A stretch of 64,000 nt of DNA, from positions 1 to 64,000 of the forward strand of contig CANQKI010000001.1 in NCBI GenBank assembly GCA_947624355.1, written 5' to 3'. Under the pieces are notes generated by a model, which searched no databases, had not been told where the DNA came from, and saw only the letters and a list, made by a program, of their open reading frames with translations. Source of the stretch: an uncultured Clostridia bacterium. Its GTDB lineage: Bacteria; Bacillota; Clostridia; Christensenellales; Aristaeellaceae. Positions 1 through 8,578 of this stretch are shown one piece after another (the stretch's first letter is position 1; every line of letters begins with the position of its first letter). The translations under genes and the position numbers were made by a program.

Positions 1-1175
1 AAGCAGGTGGAGAAGGTGGGCACGGGCTCCTTCACGCCGATTTCGGTGCCGGCTACCTTGCTGGTAAAGCCGGAAACAAAGTAGTACATGGCCTGGTTCT
101 TATCCAGCTTGCTGATGGGGGGCAGCACGCCGTAAGCGTCGGCAGTCAGGAAAATCACCGTCTTGGGCACGGAGGGGCTCATGCCGGAAAGCTCCGCATT
201 GGGAATGTATTCCACGGGATAGCCCACGCGGGAGTTTACGGCCAGGGAATCGTCGTCAAAGTCGAATTCGCGGGTGTCGGGGTCCATCACCACGTTTTCC
301 ACCAGCGCGCCGAACTTGATGGCGTTGTAGATTTCAGGCTCGCCTTCGGGGCTCAGATTGATGCACTTGGCATAGCAGCCGCCCTCGAAATTGAACACGG
401 AATCGTCGGCCCAGCCGTGCTCGTCATCACCAATCAGCATACGGTTGGGGTCCGCGGACAGGGTGGTTTTGCCCGTGCCGGAGAGGCCGAAGAACACGGC
501 GCTGTCCCCATCCTTGCCGATGTTGGCGGAGCAGTGCATGGGGAACACGCCCATCTTGGGCAGCACGTAGTTCATCACCGAGAACACGCTCTTCTTGATT
601 TCGCCCGCATACTGGGTGCCGCAGATGACGACCATCTTTTCTTCGTAATTGACCAGGATAGCGGCCTCGCTGCGGGTGCCGTCGATTTCGGGCACGCACT
701 TGAAGCCGGGGGCGGCGATGATGGTAAAGTCCGGCGCGAAGGAATCCAGCTGTTCCTTGGTGGGACGGCGGAGCAGCTGATGAATGAACAGGTTCTGGCT
801 GGCCAGCTCGTTTACGATGCGGAAAGCCTGGGTGTACTTGCTGTCCGCCCCGGCAAAGCCGTCGAACACATAAACGTCGCGGTTCTGAAGGTACGCCACT
901 ACCTTGCTGTAAATGGCGTCAAACTTCGCCTTTTCGATGGGACGGTTCACCTTGCCCCAGGCGATTTCGTCGTGCACCTTGGGAGTGTCCACGATGAATT
1001 TATCGTTGGCGCTGCGGCCGGTGTATTTCCCGGTCTTCACCACCAGCGCGCCTGTGTTGCTCAGGGTGCCTTCGCCCCGGCAGAGGGCGTGCTCGGTCAG
1101 CTGCGCGGGCGTTAAGTTGCGGTACACATGCGTGGGATTGACAATACCCAGGTAATCCAGCTTCAGTTCACTCAT
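1..1175 (-). CDS. pckA: Phosphoenolpyruvate carboxykinase (ATP), C-terminus cut by the left edge
   Basis: Interconverts oxaloacetate plus ATP with phosphoenolpyruvate, CO2 and ADP in the cytosol; in anaerobes it often runs toward oxaloacetate. About 391 codons of an expected 520-540 are present. Visible family marks: GRSANDKF (substrate arginine R54), GEIKKS (metal/substrate lysine), FPMHCSANIG (metal histidine), P-loop GLSGTGKTTLS, and IGDDEHGW. These identify the ATP type, not the GTP type. Start ATG at 1175 follows GGAGGC. The 133 bases up to rsmA hold no terminator I could recognise, so read-through from the upstream operon is possible; a TTGACA at about 1300 lacks a well-spaced -10. Confidence 0.97.
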   Translation of the reverse strand, partial: MSELKLDYLGIVNPTHVYRNLTPAQLTEHALCRGEGTLSNTGALVVKTGKYTGRSANDKFIVDTPKVHDEIAWGKVNRPIEKAKFDAIYSKVVAYLQNRDVYVFDGFAGADSKYTQAFRIVNELASQNLFIHQLLRRPTKEQLDSFAPDFTIIAAPGFKCVPEIDGTRSEAAILVNYEEKMVVICGTQYAGEIKKSVFSVMNYVLPKMGVFPMHCSANIGKDGDSAVFFGLSGTGKTTLSADPNRMLIGDDEHGWADDSVFNFEGGCYAKCINLSPEGEPEIYNAIKFGALVENVVMDPDTREFDFDDDSLAVNSRVGYPVEYIPNAELSGMSPSVPKTVIFLTADAYGVLPPISKLDKNQAMYYFVSGFTSKVAGTEIGVKEPVPTFSTC

Positions 1176-1308
1176 GGGAAATGCCTCCTGTTATGAATCA
1201 ATGAAATGATCCGATGATTGGGCGAAGCATCCCCATAAAGAGGATAACCAACTTCACCCTTATTCTAAATACTCCGTTTGCTTTCTTTTTCCTGCCGCTG
1301 TGTCAAAA

Positions 1309-2127
1309 TTATTTTTGCTCCGGCCATGTGTTGACCAGATTGGCAAAATCCTGCATGGACAGCGTTTCCCCCCGGGCCGAAAGGGAAATGTCGCAGGCGG
1401 CAAGCCAGCCTTCCGCCTTTTCCCGGGACAAACGGAACGCCGCAATCAGGTTATTGGCCATGGTCTTGCGCCGCATGGCAAAGGCGCAGGAGGCAATTCG
1501 GAAAAAGAGCGCCTCATCCTTTACCTGCACTTTGGGCATCGCACGTTTGGGCATCGTCACAAAAACGCTGTCCACCTTGGGCGGCGGGGTGAACATGCAA
1601 GAGGGCACATCCAGCGCAATGGCGGGATCATAAAAATACTGGCTCTTTACCGCCAGCATACCATATCCGCTCTCCCCCGGCCGCGCTACGATTCTTTCCG
1701 CCGCTTCCTTCTGTACCATCAAATTAATGGATAAAATGGGCATGCCGGAGGAAAGCAACAGGTTCATCAGGTCGGTGGTAATGTAATAGGGAATATTGGC
1801 CACCACATGAAAAGGCCCCATTTCCTGCGTGAGCTCGGGCAGGTTCAGCCGCATCACATCCCCGTGTACCAGCTGCACATTGGGATAATGAATCATGGCG
1901 ACCCGGAGAATGTGCATCAGCGCCTCGTCGATTTCAATGGAAAGCACTTTTTCGCAGCGCCGGGCCAGCACTTTGGTCATGGCTCCGTCCCCCGCGCCGA
2001 TTTCCAGCACCCGGTCACTTGTCCCGACATTGGACAAATCGGCCAAACGTTCCAGCAGGCCCACATCCGTCAGGAAATTCTGGCCCAGGCTGTGCTTATG
2101 GGTAAACCCGTTTTTCTCCCGCTTCAT
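1309..2127 (-). CDS. rsmA: 16S rRNA dimethyladenosine transferase RsmA/KsgA
   Basis: 272 residues, normal for the family. Dimethylates the two adjacent adenines of helix 45 in 16S rRNA during late small-subunit assembly, using S-adenosylmethionine. The N-terminus has HSLGQNFLTD, then the SAM-binding LEIGAGDGAMT (about residues 41-51), the acidic SIEID, and the catalytic NIPYYITT loop. Its start overlaps the rpe stop as ATGA, so translation is probably coupled. It is the last gene of the long yicC-to-rsmA operon; in Bacillus subtilis this end of the cluster carries thiN instead, so rsmA here is a local variation. Confidence 0.96.
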   Translation of the reverse strand: MKREKNGFTHKHSLGQNFLTDVGLLERLADLSNVGTSDRVLEIGAGDGAMTKVLARRCEKVLSIEIDEALMHILRVAMIHYPNVQLVHGDVMRLNLPELTQEMGPFHVVANIPYYITTDLMNLLLSSGMPILSINLMVQKEAAERIVARPGESGYGMLAVKSQYFYDPAIALDVPSCMFTPPPKVDSVFVTMPKRAMPKVQVKDEALFFRIASCAFAMRRKTMANNLIAAFRLSREKAEGWLAACDISLSARGETLSMQDFANLVNTWPEQK

Positions 2128-2768
2128 TTTGAAAGTTCCTTTACCGTTTGTACGACTTGGGCGGAATTCTCCGCATGGAAATACGCCGTACCCATCACCA
2201 GCACACTGGCCCCGGCTTCCGCCAGCAGCGCAGCATTTTTCATGTTCACACCGCCGTCCGCGGCGATATCCCCACGAAAACCATTTGCCCGGAGGAAACG
2301 GATTTTATCCAGTTGCTCCGGCATCAGTTTCTGTCCGCCGAACCCCGGCTCCACCGTCATAATCAGAATATGTTCCAGGCAATCAAGGTAAGGCAGCAGC
2401 AGCCGGACGTCAGTGTGGGGACGAACGGACAGCCCCCGGCGCACGTTCCGCGCTTTGATTCTGCCCAATGCGGCTGCTGGATCGTCGAGCGCCTCCAGAT
2501 GCAGCGTTAATGTATGGGCCCCGGCGTCGGCAAACCGGTCGATATAATCGACGGGATTATCCATCATCAAATGCACGTCCAGATGACAATTCGGAAAGCG
2601 CCGATGCACCGCCTCGCACAGGGCGGGCCCAAAGGAAAGATTGGGGACGAAATGGGCGTCCATAATGTCAAAATGCAGCAGTTCCACACCGTCCTGCTCC
2701 ATTTTTGTGATTTCCCGCTCCAGATTGAGCAGATCGGCCGCCAGCAGCGAAGGGGCCAGCTTAATCAT
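2124..2768 (-). CDS. rpe: Ribulose-phosphate 3-epimerase
   Basis: 214 residues, a typical TIM-barrel epimerase of the pentose phosphate pathway (ribulose 5-phosphate to xylulose 5-phosphate). Motifs: N-terminal KLAPSLLAAD, metal/catalytic HFDIMDAHFVPN, HLDVHLMM, the phosphate-gripping EPGFGGQ, and DGGVN. The ATG at 2768 is chosen because GGAGGGAAAG lies directly upstream and the homologous N-terminus begins there; the open frame extends further but only through the end of rsgA. Overlaps rsgA by 8 bases and rsmA by 4, consistent with translational coupling inside the operon. Confidence 0.97.
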   Translation of the reverse strand: MIKLAPSLLAADLLNLEREITKMEQDGVELLHFDIMDAHFVPNLSFGPALCEAVHRRFPNCHLDVHLMMDNPVDYIDRFADAGAHTLTLHLEALDDPAAALGRIKARNVRRGLSVRPHTDVRLLLPYLDCLEHILIMTVEPGFGGQKLMPEQLDKIRFLRANGFRGDIAADGGVNMKNAALLAEAGASVLVMGTAYFHAENSAQVVQTVKELSK

Positions 2769-3648
2769 ATCTTTCCCTCCATAGTTTCCGGCAGTCATCC
2801 AGCAGAATGTGATACCTTTCCAGCCTGTCCGCATGGATTTTTCCGTCCTGGACCGCCTGCAGAACCGCACAGCCAGGCTCTCTTCCATGATAGCAGGGAG
2901 AAAATTTGCAGGCGCCCTCATAGGCGGAAAATTCCGGATAGCTGTCCTTGAGTTCCACAGGATCAAATACTTCGTCCATTTCAAGCAGACTGAACCCGGG
3001 CGTATCAATGACGCACACACCCTGCACCCGGAAGAGCTCCGTATGCCGGGTGGTATTCCTGCCTCGCTGGATTTTCCGGCTGATATCCCCCGTTTCCAGT
3101 GTCAGGCCGAAAAGCGCGTTAAGAAGCGACGATTTTCCGACTCCGGATTGGCCCGAAAAGCAGCAGATTTCCCCCTGCAAGCGGTCTGTCAGTTCGGAAA
3201 GGCCGGTTTGCCGCATAGCGCTTGCCCGGAAAATCTCCAGCTTTGCGCCCCTGTACACGCCTTCGGCATAGGCGGCCGTTTCGTCCGCGCCGGGCAGATC
3301 GTCCTTGCCGATAATGAGCAGCGGTTTCAAATGCTGACGCGCCGCAAAAACCATCAGTTTGTCTACAAGCAGCCAATCCGGGGCGGGCTGCGGGCACACA
3401 ACAATGCACAGCAGCGTTACGTTGGCTACTGCCGGGCGCATACATTGGGATTTCCTCGGCAGAATTTCGTCAATCCATCCATGCTCGTCGCTGATTTCAC
3501 CGGGAGTGAACAGAATCCTGTCCCCCACCAGCGGGCTCATTCCTTGGCGGCGAAACTTCTTCTTGGCGCGCAATACGTACTCACAGTTTTGTTCATCCAG
3601 CGCGGTATACAGCCCGCCGCGGCCGCGAATAATGGTTCCTTCCATCAC
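2761..3648 (-). CDS. rsgA: Ribosome small-subunit-dependent GTPase RsgA
   Basis: 295 residues. Circularly permuted GTPase that checks late 30S assembly. Order: N-terminal OB-fold (about 1-70), permuted G domain with P-loop GQSGVGKSS (about 165-173), G2 region around GRNTTRHT, G3 DTPGF, then a C-terminal zinc knuckle CKFSPCYHGREPGC (three Cys, one His). The G4 motif, usually NKxD, reads GKDD here (LLIIGKDDL); other Firmicutes also vary this Asn, for example TKMD in B. subtilis. Start ATG 3648 overlaps the prkC stop as ATGA; a second ATG follows at once at 3645. Confidence 0.96.
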   Translation of the reverse strand: MMEGTIIRGRGGLYTALDEQNCEYVLRAKKKFRRQGMSPLVGDRILFTPGEISDEHGWIDEILPRKSQCMRPAVANVTLLCIVVCPQPAPDWLLVDKLMVFAARQHLKPLLIIGKDDLPGADETAAYAEGVYRGAKLEIFRASAMRQTGLSELTDRLQGEICCFSGQSGVGKSSLLNALFGLTLETGDISRKIQRGRNTTRHTELFRVQGVCVIDTPGFSLLEMDEVFDPVELKDSYPEFSAYEGACKFSPCYHGREPGCAVLQAVQDGKIHADRLERYHILLDDCRKLWRERYD

Positions 3649-5351
3649 GTCGCCTCATCGGCCGGCGGTTCGGTGTCCGTCGGCGCTTCGCTGGATTGCT
3701 CGAGATTTCCGGGAACGTAAACGGCCAGCATTACTTCCGAATTCTCCATTACCTGATCCCCCACATTGTAGATCGTGAGGTTTCCGTCCGTAAACTGCTG
3801 GGCGGCCACATGCCCCACCAGTGCCGGATCATCACACGGAATCTCCCGGACCTCATTCAAATGCAGACGCAATTGATTGATCAATGCCCTCGCATCTTCC
3901 AAAAGCATTCCGTTCATGTCCGGCAGCGTCACCATGCCGCCGCTGAGCTGTACCTGAACCACATTACCGCTGGACAGGATTTCCCCTTCCTCCGGGCTCT
4001 GGGTCACCACGGTATCCCACGTCTGTTCGGACAGTACCCGGTTTGGAAGCACAAGCAGCAGAAAACCGCAGCGTTCCAGCGTATCTCTTGCTTCTTCCAT
4101 TTTCATTCCGCGGCAGTCAGGCACAGGCTGCTCGACAGGGCCGGTGGAAACGGTCAGGAAAACCGTTTCATTCTTACGCATAGAGGTTCCGTATTCCGGC
4201 GATTGGAGAATAACAGAACCTTGCGGCTTAACTTCGTCGCTAACCCGCGAAATCTTTGCCTGCAGGCCGGCTCTTTCGATGATGCGTAAGGCACTTTGCT
4301 CCGATTCATCCAACAGGTAGGGAGCCTCAGTCGTATTAACGATCCTGTCATATATCAGGACCGACGCCCAAGCCATGCCGGCCACGACAACCAGGGACAG
4401 CGCCACGACGCCGGCAATTGACAGAGCCGAATGATGAAGCCGGATTTTTTTGTGTTGGCCGGTCGGCGGGTTTATGGGTTGTTCCACCGGAGGGCTCACT
4501 TTATCCGGCAGTCTGCCCATCCAGGTACCGTCAGGCTCCTGCATGGCGTGCTGAAGATCCTGCGCCATTTCCCGGGCGCTTTGATAGCGCTTTTCGGGAT
4601 TTTTCTCCATTGCCTTTTCCACAACGCGTTCCAGCGCCGGCGGTACGGCTGGATTAAGCTGTGCAATCGGCGTCGGCGTACCGTTAATATGCAGCAAGGC
4701 AATTGCCACAGGCGTATCGCCGTCGAAAGGAGGCACGCCTGTCAACATTTCGTATAGCACGACGCCCACGCTGTACAAATCGCTGGAAAACGTGACCTCT
4801 TCGCCCTTAGCCTGTTCCGGTGAAAAATAATGCACTGAGCCCATGACACTGTCAGCCTTGCTGATGGTATTGCTTCCCGCGACACGGGCAATGCCGAAGT
4901 CCGCCACTTTTATATGGCCGTCCGCGTGCACCAGAATATTCTGGGGCTTAATATCCCGGTGAATGATCCCGTTCTTGTGCGCGTGCTGCAGCGCGGAAAG
5001 GATACGGATGCCAATCTGTGCAGCCACAGTTGGCGGCAGGGCGCCTTTTTGCTGAATAACTTCCTTCAGCGTGCGTCCCTGGACGTATTCCATTACAATA
5101 TATCTTAGATCACCCTCCTGCCCCACGTCCAGAAGATTGACGATATTATGATGGCTCATTTTACTGGCCGTCATGGCCTCCCGCTCAAACCTGGCAAGAA
5201 ACTCTTTGTCCTTACTGAACTCGGGCTGCAGTATTTTTACGGCTACGGAATGTTTTGTCCTGCGGTCAATGGCACGGTAAACCAAGGCCATGCCGCCTTT
5301 ACCGATAAACTCAACCAGCTCATACCGATCATCGAGCACTTTTCCGATCAT
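3645..5351 (-). CDS. prkC: Membrane Ser/Thr protein kinase with three PASTA domains (PrkC type)
   Basis: 568 residues. Cytosolic kinase domain 1-270: glycine loop IGKGGMALVY, ATP lysine K39, HRDIKPQN (131-138), DFGIAR (151-156), activation loop with several Ser/Thr. A transmembrane helix spans about 308-334. Outside the cell follow three PASTA repeats (about 343-405, 406-472, 473-550), known in this family to sense muropeptides or lipid II, then a short acidic tail. In spore formers PrkC controls growth, cell-wall metabolism and germination. Partner phosphatase prpC lies immediately upstream with an ATGA overlap; rsgA downstream is a known PrkC substrate in B. subtilis. Confidence 0.96.
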   Translation of the reverse strand: MIGKVLDDRYELVEFIGKGGMALVYRAIDRRTKHSVAVKILQPEFSKDKEFLARFEREAMTASKMSHHNIVNLLDVGQEGDLRYIVMEYVQGRTLKEVIQQKGALPPTVAAQIGIRILSALQHAHKNGIIHRDIKPQNILVHADGHIKVADFGIARVAGSNTISKADSVMGSVHYFSPEQAKGEEVTFSSDLYSVGVVLYEMLTGVPPFDGDTPVAIALLHINGTPTPIAQLNPAVPPALERVVEKAMEKNPEKRYQSAREMAQDLQHAMQEPDGTWMGRLPDKVSPPVEQPINPPTGQHKKIRLHHSALSIAGVVALSLVVVAGMAWASVLIYDRIVNTTEAPYLLDESEQSALRIIERAGLQAKISRVSDEVKPQGSVILQSPEYGTSMRKNETVFLTVSTGPVEQPVPDCRGMKMEEARDTLERCGFLLLVLPNRVLSEQTWDTVVTQSPEEGEILSSGNVVQVQLSGGMVTLPDMNGMLLEDARALINQLRLHLNEVREIPCDDPALVGHVAAQQFTDGNLTIYNVGDQVMENSEVMLAVYVPGNLEQSSEAPTDTEPPADEAT

Positions 5352-6055
5352 GCCGTAACCTCCGCAATAAGGAGGGTAATGTTATCCAGTCCTCCGCCGT
5401 CCAGCGCCATTTGCAGCATTTCGTCCGCCGCATCCTCCATCGGTTTGTTTGTCAGAATTTCCAGCATTTCTTCCGGACGGATATATTCCGAAAGCCCGTC
5501 TGAGCAGAGCAGAAATTTGTCGCCTTCCTGCCTTTCAATTTCAAGCACGTCCACCTCGATGGTATCCGCCGTACCCAAAGCACGGGTAATAATATTGCGG
5601 TAGGGATGAACACGGGCCTGTTCCTCAGTCAGCACGCCGTCCCGAACCAATTCCGCCACCATGGAATGATCCTGACTAACCTGATGGATTTCTCCACCCC
5701 GGATATGATACGCACGGCTGTCCCCCACATGGCCGAGCAGCAGCCGATTGCTGTCTTCCCAAAGCACGGTCAGCGTGGTGCCCATGCCGCTCAAATCCGT
5801 GTTATGCAGCTGCTCTGTGAAAATCAGTTGATTGACTTCTTCAATGCCGGCGCGGAGAACTTTTTCGGAGGGACTTTTGTCTTCCAATACTCGGCCCAGC
5901 ATCACAACCGCCATTTTGCTGGCCACATCGCCGCCCTTATGTCCGCCCATACCGTCGGCCACGCCATATAGCCCGTGCGCGCCATCCTGCAGAAGCAGCG
6001 CATCCTGATTCGAGGAACGTACTTTGCCGATGTGCGTTCTGGATACAATCTTCAT
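5348..6055 (-). CDS. prpC: PP2C-type Ser/Thr phosphatase partner of PrkC
   Basis: 235 residues. Metal-dependent PPM/PP2C phosphatase that reverses PrkC phosphorylation. Motifs: N-terminal THIGKVRSSNQD (metal/phosphate site), VADGMGGHKGG, GDSRAY, SDGLSEYI, and the C-terminal DNITLLI with the metal-binding Asp. No membrane segment, so cytosolic. It overlaps prkC by 4 bases and the rlmN stop by 4 bases, the usual Firmicutes rlmN-prpC-prkC-rsgA order. Confidence 0.96.
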   Translation of the reverse strand: MKIVSRTHIGKVRSSNQDALLLQDGAHGLYGVADGMGGHKGGDVASKMAVVMLGRVLEDKSPSEKVLRAGIEEVNQLIFTEQLHNTDLSGMGTTLTVLWEDSNRLLLGHVGDSRAYHIRGGEIHQVSQDHSMVAELVRDGVLTEEQARVHPYRNIITRALGTADTIEVDVLEIERQEGDKFLLCSDGLSEYIRPEEMLEILTNKPMEDAADEMLQMALDGGGLDNITLLIAEVTA

Positions 6056-7086
6056 GCTTTTCCCTCCTGCATCACTTTTTTTCGAAGCTGCCCGCAGGCG
6101 CCTTCAATATCGTCCCCCATCTCCCGCCGCCTGGTAGCCGAAATATGTCGCTTTTCAAGCACATTCAGAAATGCCTGTACCTGTTTTTCGCTGACGCCAT
6201 ACAGATTTCGTTCCCGAACCGTATTAAGCGGAATCAGGTTTACGTGGCACTGCATCCCACGAAGAATCGCTGAAAGTTCTTCGGCACACGCTTCATCCGC
6301 ATTCACCTGATCCACCAGCGCGTACTCCAGCACCACCCGCCGTCCGGTTTTTTCGATATAATACCGGCAGGCATCCAGGGTTTCCGAAATGGTGTAGCGG
6401 TCGGCAATGGGCATGAGCCGGCGGCGGATCGCGTCGTTTGGCGCATGAAGGGACAGGGACAGGGTAACCGGCAGGCCCTCTTCCGCAAACCTGCGCATTT
6501 GCGGCACCAGGCCGCAGGTGCTCAGTGAAATGTGCCGAAGGCCGATGTTCAGCCCATCCGGATGGGATACCAGCCGCAGGAAGCGAACCACCTGATCGTA
6601 ATTGTCCAAAGGTTCGCCGCTGCCCATGAGCACAATGTTGTGCACCCGTTCATCCCCCAGCACACGGTTCGCGCACTGCACCTGCCCCAGCATTTCGGCC
6701 GCGGTCAGGTTCCGCACACAGCCGTCCAACGTGCTGGCACAGAAACGGCAGCCCATCCGGCAGCCTACCTGAGTAGACAAGCACAGGGTGCAGCCGTAAT
6801 GATACCGCATCAGCACGCCTTCCACGCAGTTGCCATCCTCTAAAGCATACAGGAATTTCCGGGTGCCGTCCAGCCGGGAAACGTGTTCTTCCTGAATAAC
6901 AACCGGCTGATCCACTCCCTCCTGCCGAAGCTTTTCCCGAAGGGCCAGGGGCAGATTGGTCATTTCGTCAAAGTGCGCGCCTTTATGCAGCCAGGAAAAA
7001 ATCTGCCCGGCGCGAAAGGGCTTTTCATTCATCTCCGCGAGCTTTTCCTTCAGCTCGTCGGGATACAGTCCCATCCATTCCGTCAT
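6052..7086 (-). CDS. rlmN: Dual-specificity 23S rRNA / tRNA adenine-C2 methyltransferase RlmN
   Basis: 344 residues. Radical SAM enzyme that methylates C2 of A2503 in 23S rRNA and A37 in some tRNAs. The cluster-binding CxxxCxxC is seen in CRMGCRFCAS, preceded by GCTLCLSTQVG; MGSGEPLDNYD and LSTCGLVP follow. A C-terminal Cys (DIEGACGQL) fits the methyl-carrying cysteine of the family. ATG 7086 chosen because it sits two bases after the rsmB stop; an in-frame upstream extension would lie inside rsmB. Confidence 0.96.
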   Translation of the reverse strand: MTEWMGLYPDELKEKLAEMNEKPFRAGQIFSWLHKGAHFDEMTNLPLALREKLRQEGVDQPVVIQEEHVSRLDGTRKFLYALEDGNCVEGVLMRYHYGCTLCLSTQVGCRMGCRFCASTLDGCVRNLTAAEMLGQVQCANRVLGDERVHNIVLMGSGEPLDNYDQVVRFLRLVSHPDGLNIGLRHISLSTCGLVPQMRRFAEEGLPVTLSLSLHAPNDAIRRRLMPIADRYTISETLDACRYYIEKTGRRVVLEYALVDQVNADEACAEELSAILRGMQCHVNLIPLNTVRERNLYGVSEKQVQAFLNVLEKRHISATRRREMGDDIEGACGQLRKKVMQEGKA

Positions 7087-7087
7087 A

Positions 7088-8578
7088 TTACCTGCACCGC
7101 CGCATCCTGGCAATAAAGAATCCTTCCACCCCGTCCCGGTGAGGCAGCAGCTGGAGCCCGTTCGCGCCGTACAGTGCCCTGAATTTTTCCGGAATGATTT
7201 CCGGCAGGGGCGCTATCTCGAATTCCGGGTGATTTTTCAGAAACTTTTCAACCTGCACGGTGTTTTCCTCGGGCAGCAGACTGCATGTGGAATATACCAT
7301 CGTTCCACCACGCTTCACATAACGGCAGCACGTATCCAGCAGCTTTTCCTGCAGGCGTGCCAATTCCTGCACGGATTCACGGGTGGCACGCAGCTTGATA
7401 TCCGGTTTGTTGTCCATGACACCCAGGCCGGAGCAGGGCGCATCCAGCAGTACGGCGTCCATGGCGCCGAGCATATCCTCCTTGAGCACGGCGGCGTCGC
7501 GCACGGCCGGGCGCACATTTTCCAAATGCAGCCTTTTCATCATAGCCCGGATCAGCGCCACACGATGTTCATGCACATCCCACGCATATACGCGGCCCGC
7601 CCCGCCCATGATTTCGGAGATGTAGGCCGTCTTTCCCCCGGGCGCAGCGCAGCAATCCAGAATCTGCATTCCGGGTTTTGCGTCCACAGCCTGAGCCGCC
7701 AGCATGCTGCTTTCCCCCTGAATGGAAAAAGCGCCCTTCAGATAGTCCGCATCCCGGGCGATTTCGGAAGCCTGGCGCACACGAAAGCTATGTGTCACAG
7801 AACCGTTCTCCACCTGCCAAACCTTTTTCTTCAGGATTTCCGTAAACTGTGTATCCGTGTAAAGAGACAGGTTGGGCCGAACGGAAATGAAGTGCGCTGC
7901 ATTCCGATAAGCACAGATTTCGCGGGCAGTTTCAGGGCCGTACGCTTCCGTCAGCGTTTCCGCCAGCCAAAGGGGAACGGAAAACATCACGGAAAGGTAC
8001 CGCGGGCCTTCCTCTGGGCGCGGCCATTTAATTTTGTCTTTTTCCCGGGCCATATTGCGCAGTACGCCGTTGACCAGGCCTGTCAGCCCTTCAAAGCCCA
8101 TGGCACGGGTCAGCTTCACGGCCTCGTCCACAATGGCATTATCCGGAATCCGGTCGTGAAAAAGCATCTGGCAGACGCTGATGCGCAGAATATCCATCAC
8201 TGTGGATTCCACTTTATCCGCATCCTTAAGAAAAAAGTCCAATGCGTAATCGATGCGGATCAGATTCTCGATGGTTTTGTATACAATGCTGGCGCAAAAA
8301 CATTTGTCAATCTGGGGAAGATTTACCTGGCTCAGCCGCTCATCCAGAGAAAGGGACGCATAGGCATCCCCCCGAACCACATCCCGGAATACCTGCAGGG
8401 CCACCTTCCGGGAATTGATGGAAGGAACGGGATGACCATTTGCAACGCCAGTATTTCCGCGAGGCCTGGTTTGCCCGTTCGGCCGCGTGTTCCGGGGAGA
8501 ACCATTTTGCGGCTTCGGCCGTTGATTCTTAAAATTGCCGCGATTCTCCGGACGGGCAGACAGACGTTTTTCACTCAT
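7088..8578 (-). CDS. rsmB: 16S rRNA cytosine-C5 methyltransferase RsmB, with basic N-terminal tail
   Basis: 496 residues, longer than the usual 430-450. Methylates C967 of 16S rRNA. After an unusual N-terminal tail (about 1-55, rich in Arg, Asn, Pro and Gly) come a NusB-like RNA-binding domain (about 56-190) and a Rossmann methyltransferase with SAM motif CCAAPGGKTAY, DAPCSGLGVM and the second catalytic cysteine in YSTCSLLPEEN. Start ATG 8578 follows GGAGGAAAAAGC and overlaps the fmt stop by 8 bases. The tail looks disordered and probably binds RNA nonspecifically; that is inference. Confidence 0.95.
   Translation of the reverse strand: MSEKRLSARPENRGNFKNQRPKPQNGSPRNTRPNGQTRPRGNTGVANGHPVPSINSRKVALQVFRDVVRGDAYASLSLDERLSQVNLPQIDKCFCASIVYKTIENLIRIDYALDFFLKDADKVESTVMDILRISVCQMLFHDRIPDNAIVDEAVKLTRAMGFEGLTGLVNGVLRNMAREKDKIKWPRPEEGPRYLSVMFSVPLWLAETLTEAYGPETAREICAYRNAAHFISVRPNLSLYTDTQFTEILKKKVWQVENGSVTHSFRVRQASEIARDADYLKGAFSIQGESSMLAAQAVDAKPGMQILDCCAAPGGKTAYISEIMGGAGRVYAWDVHEHRVALIRAMMKRLHLENVRPAVRDAAVLKEDMLGAMDAVLLDAPCSGLGVMDNKPDIKLRATRESVQELARLQEKLLDTCCRYVKRGGTMVYSTCSLLPEENTVQVEKFLKNHPEFEIAPLPEIIPEKFRALYGANGLQLLPHRDGVEGFFIARMRRCR

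Noticed and set aside
1176-1308. TTGACA in the gap before pckA as a promoter
   Set aside because: No -10 at 16-18 bases; TAGAAT lies about 33 bases away.
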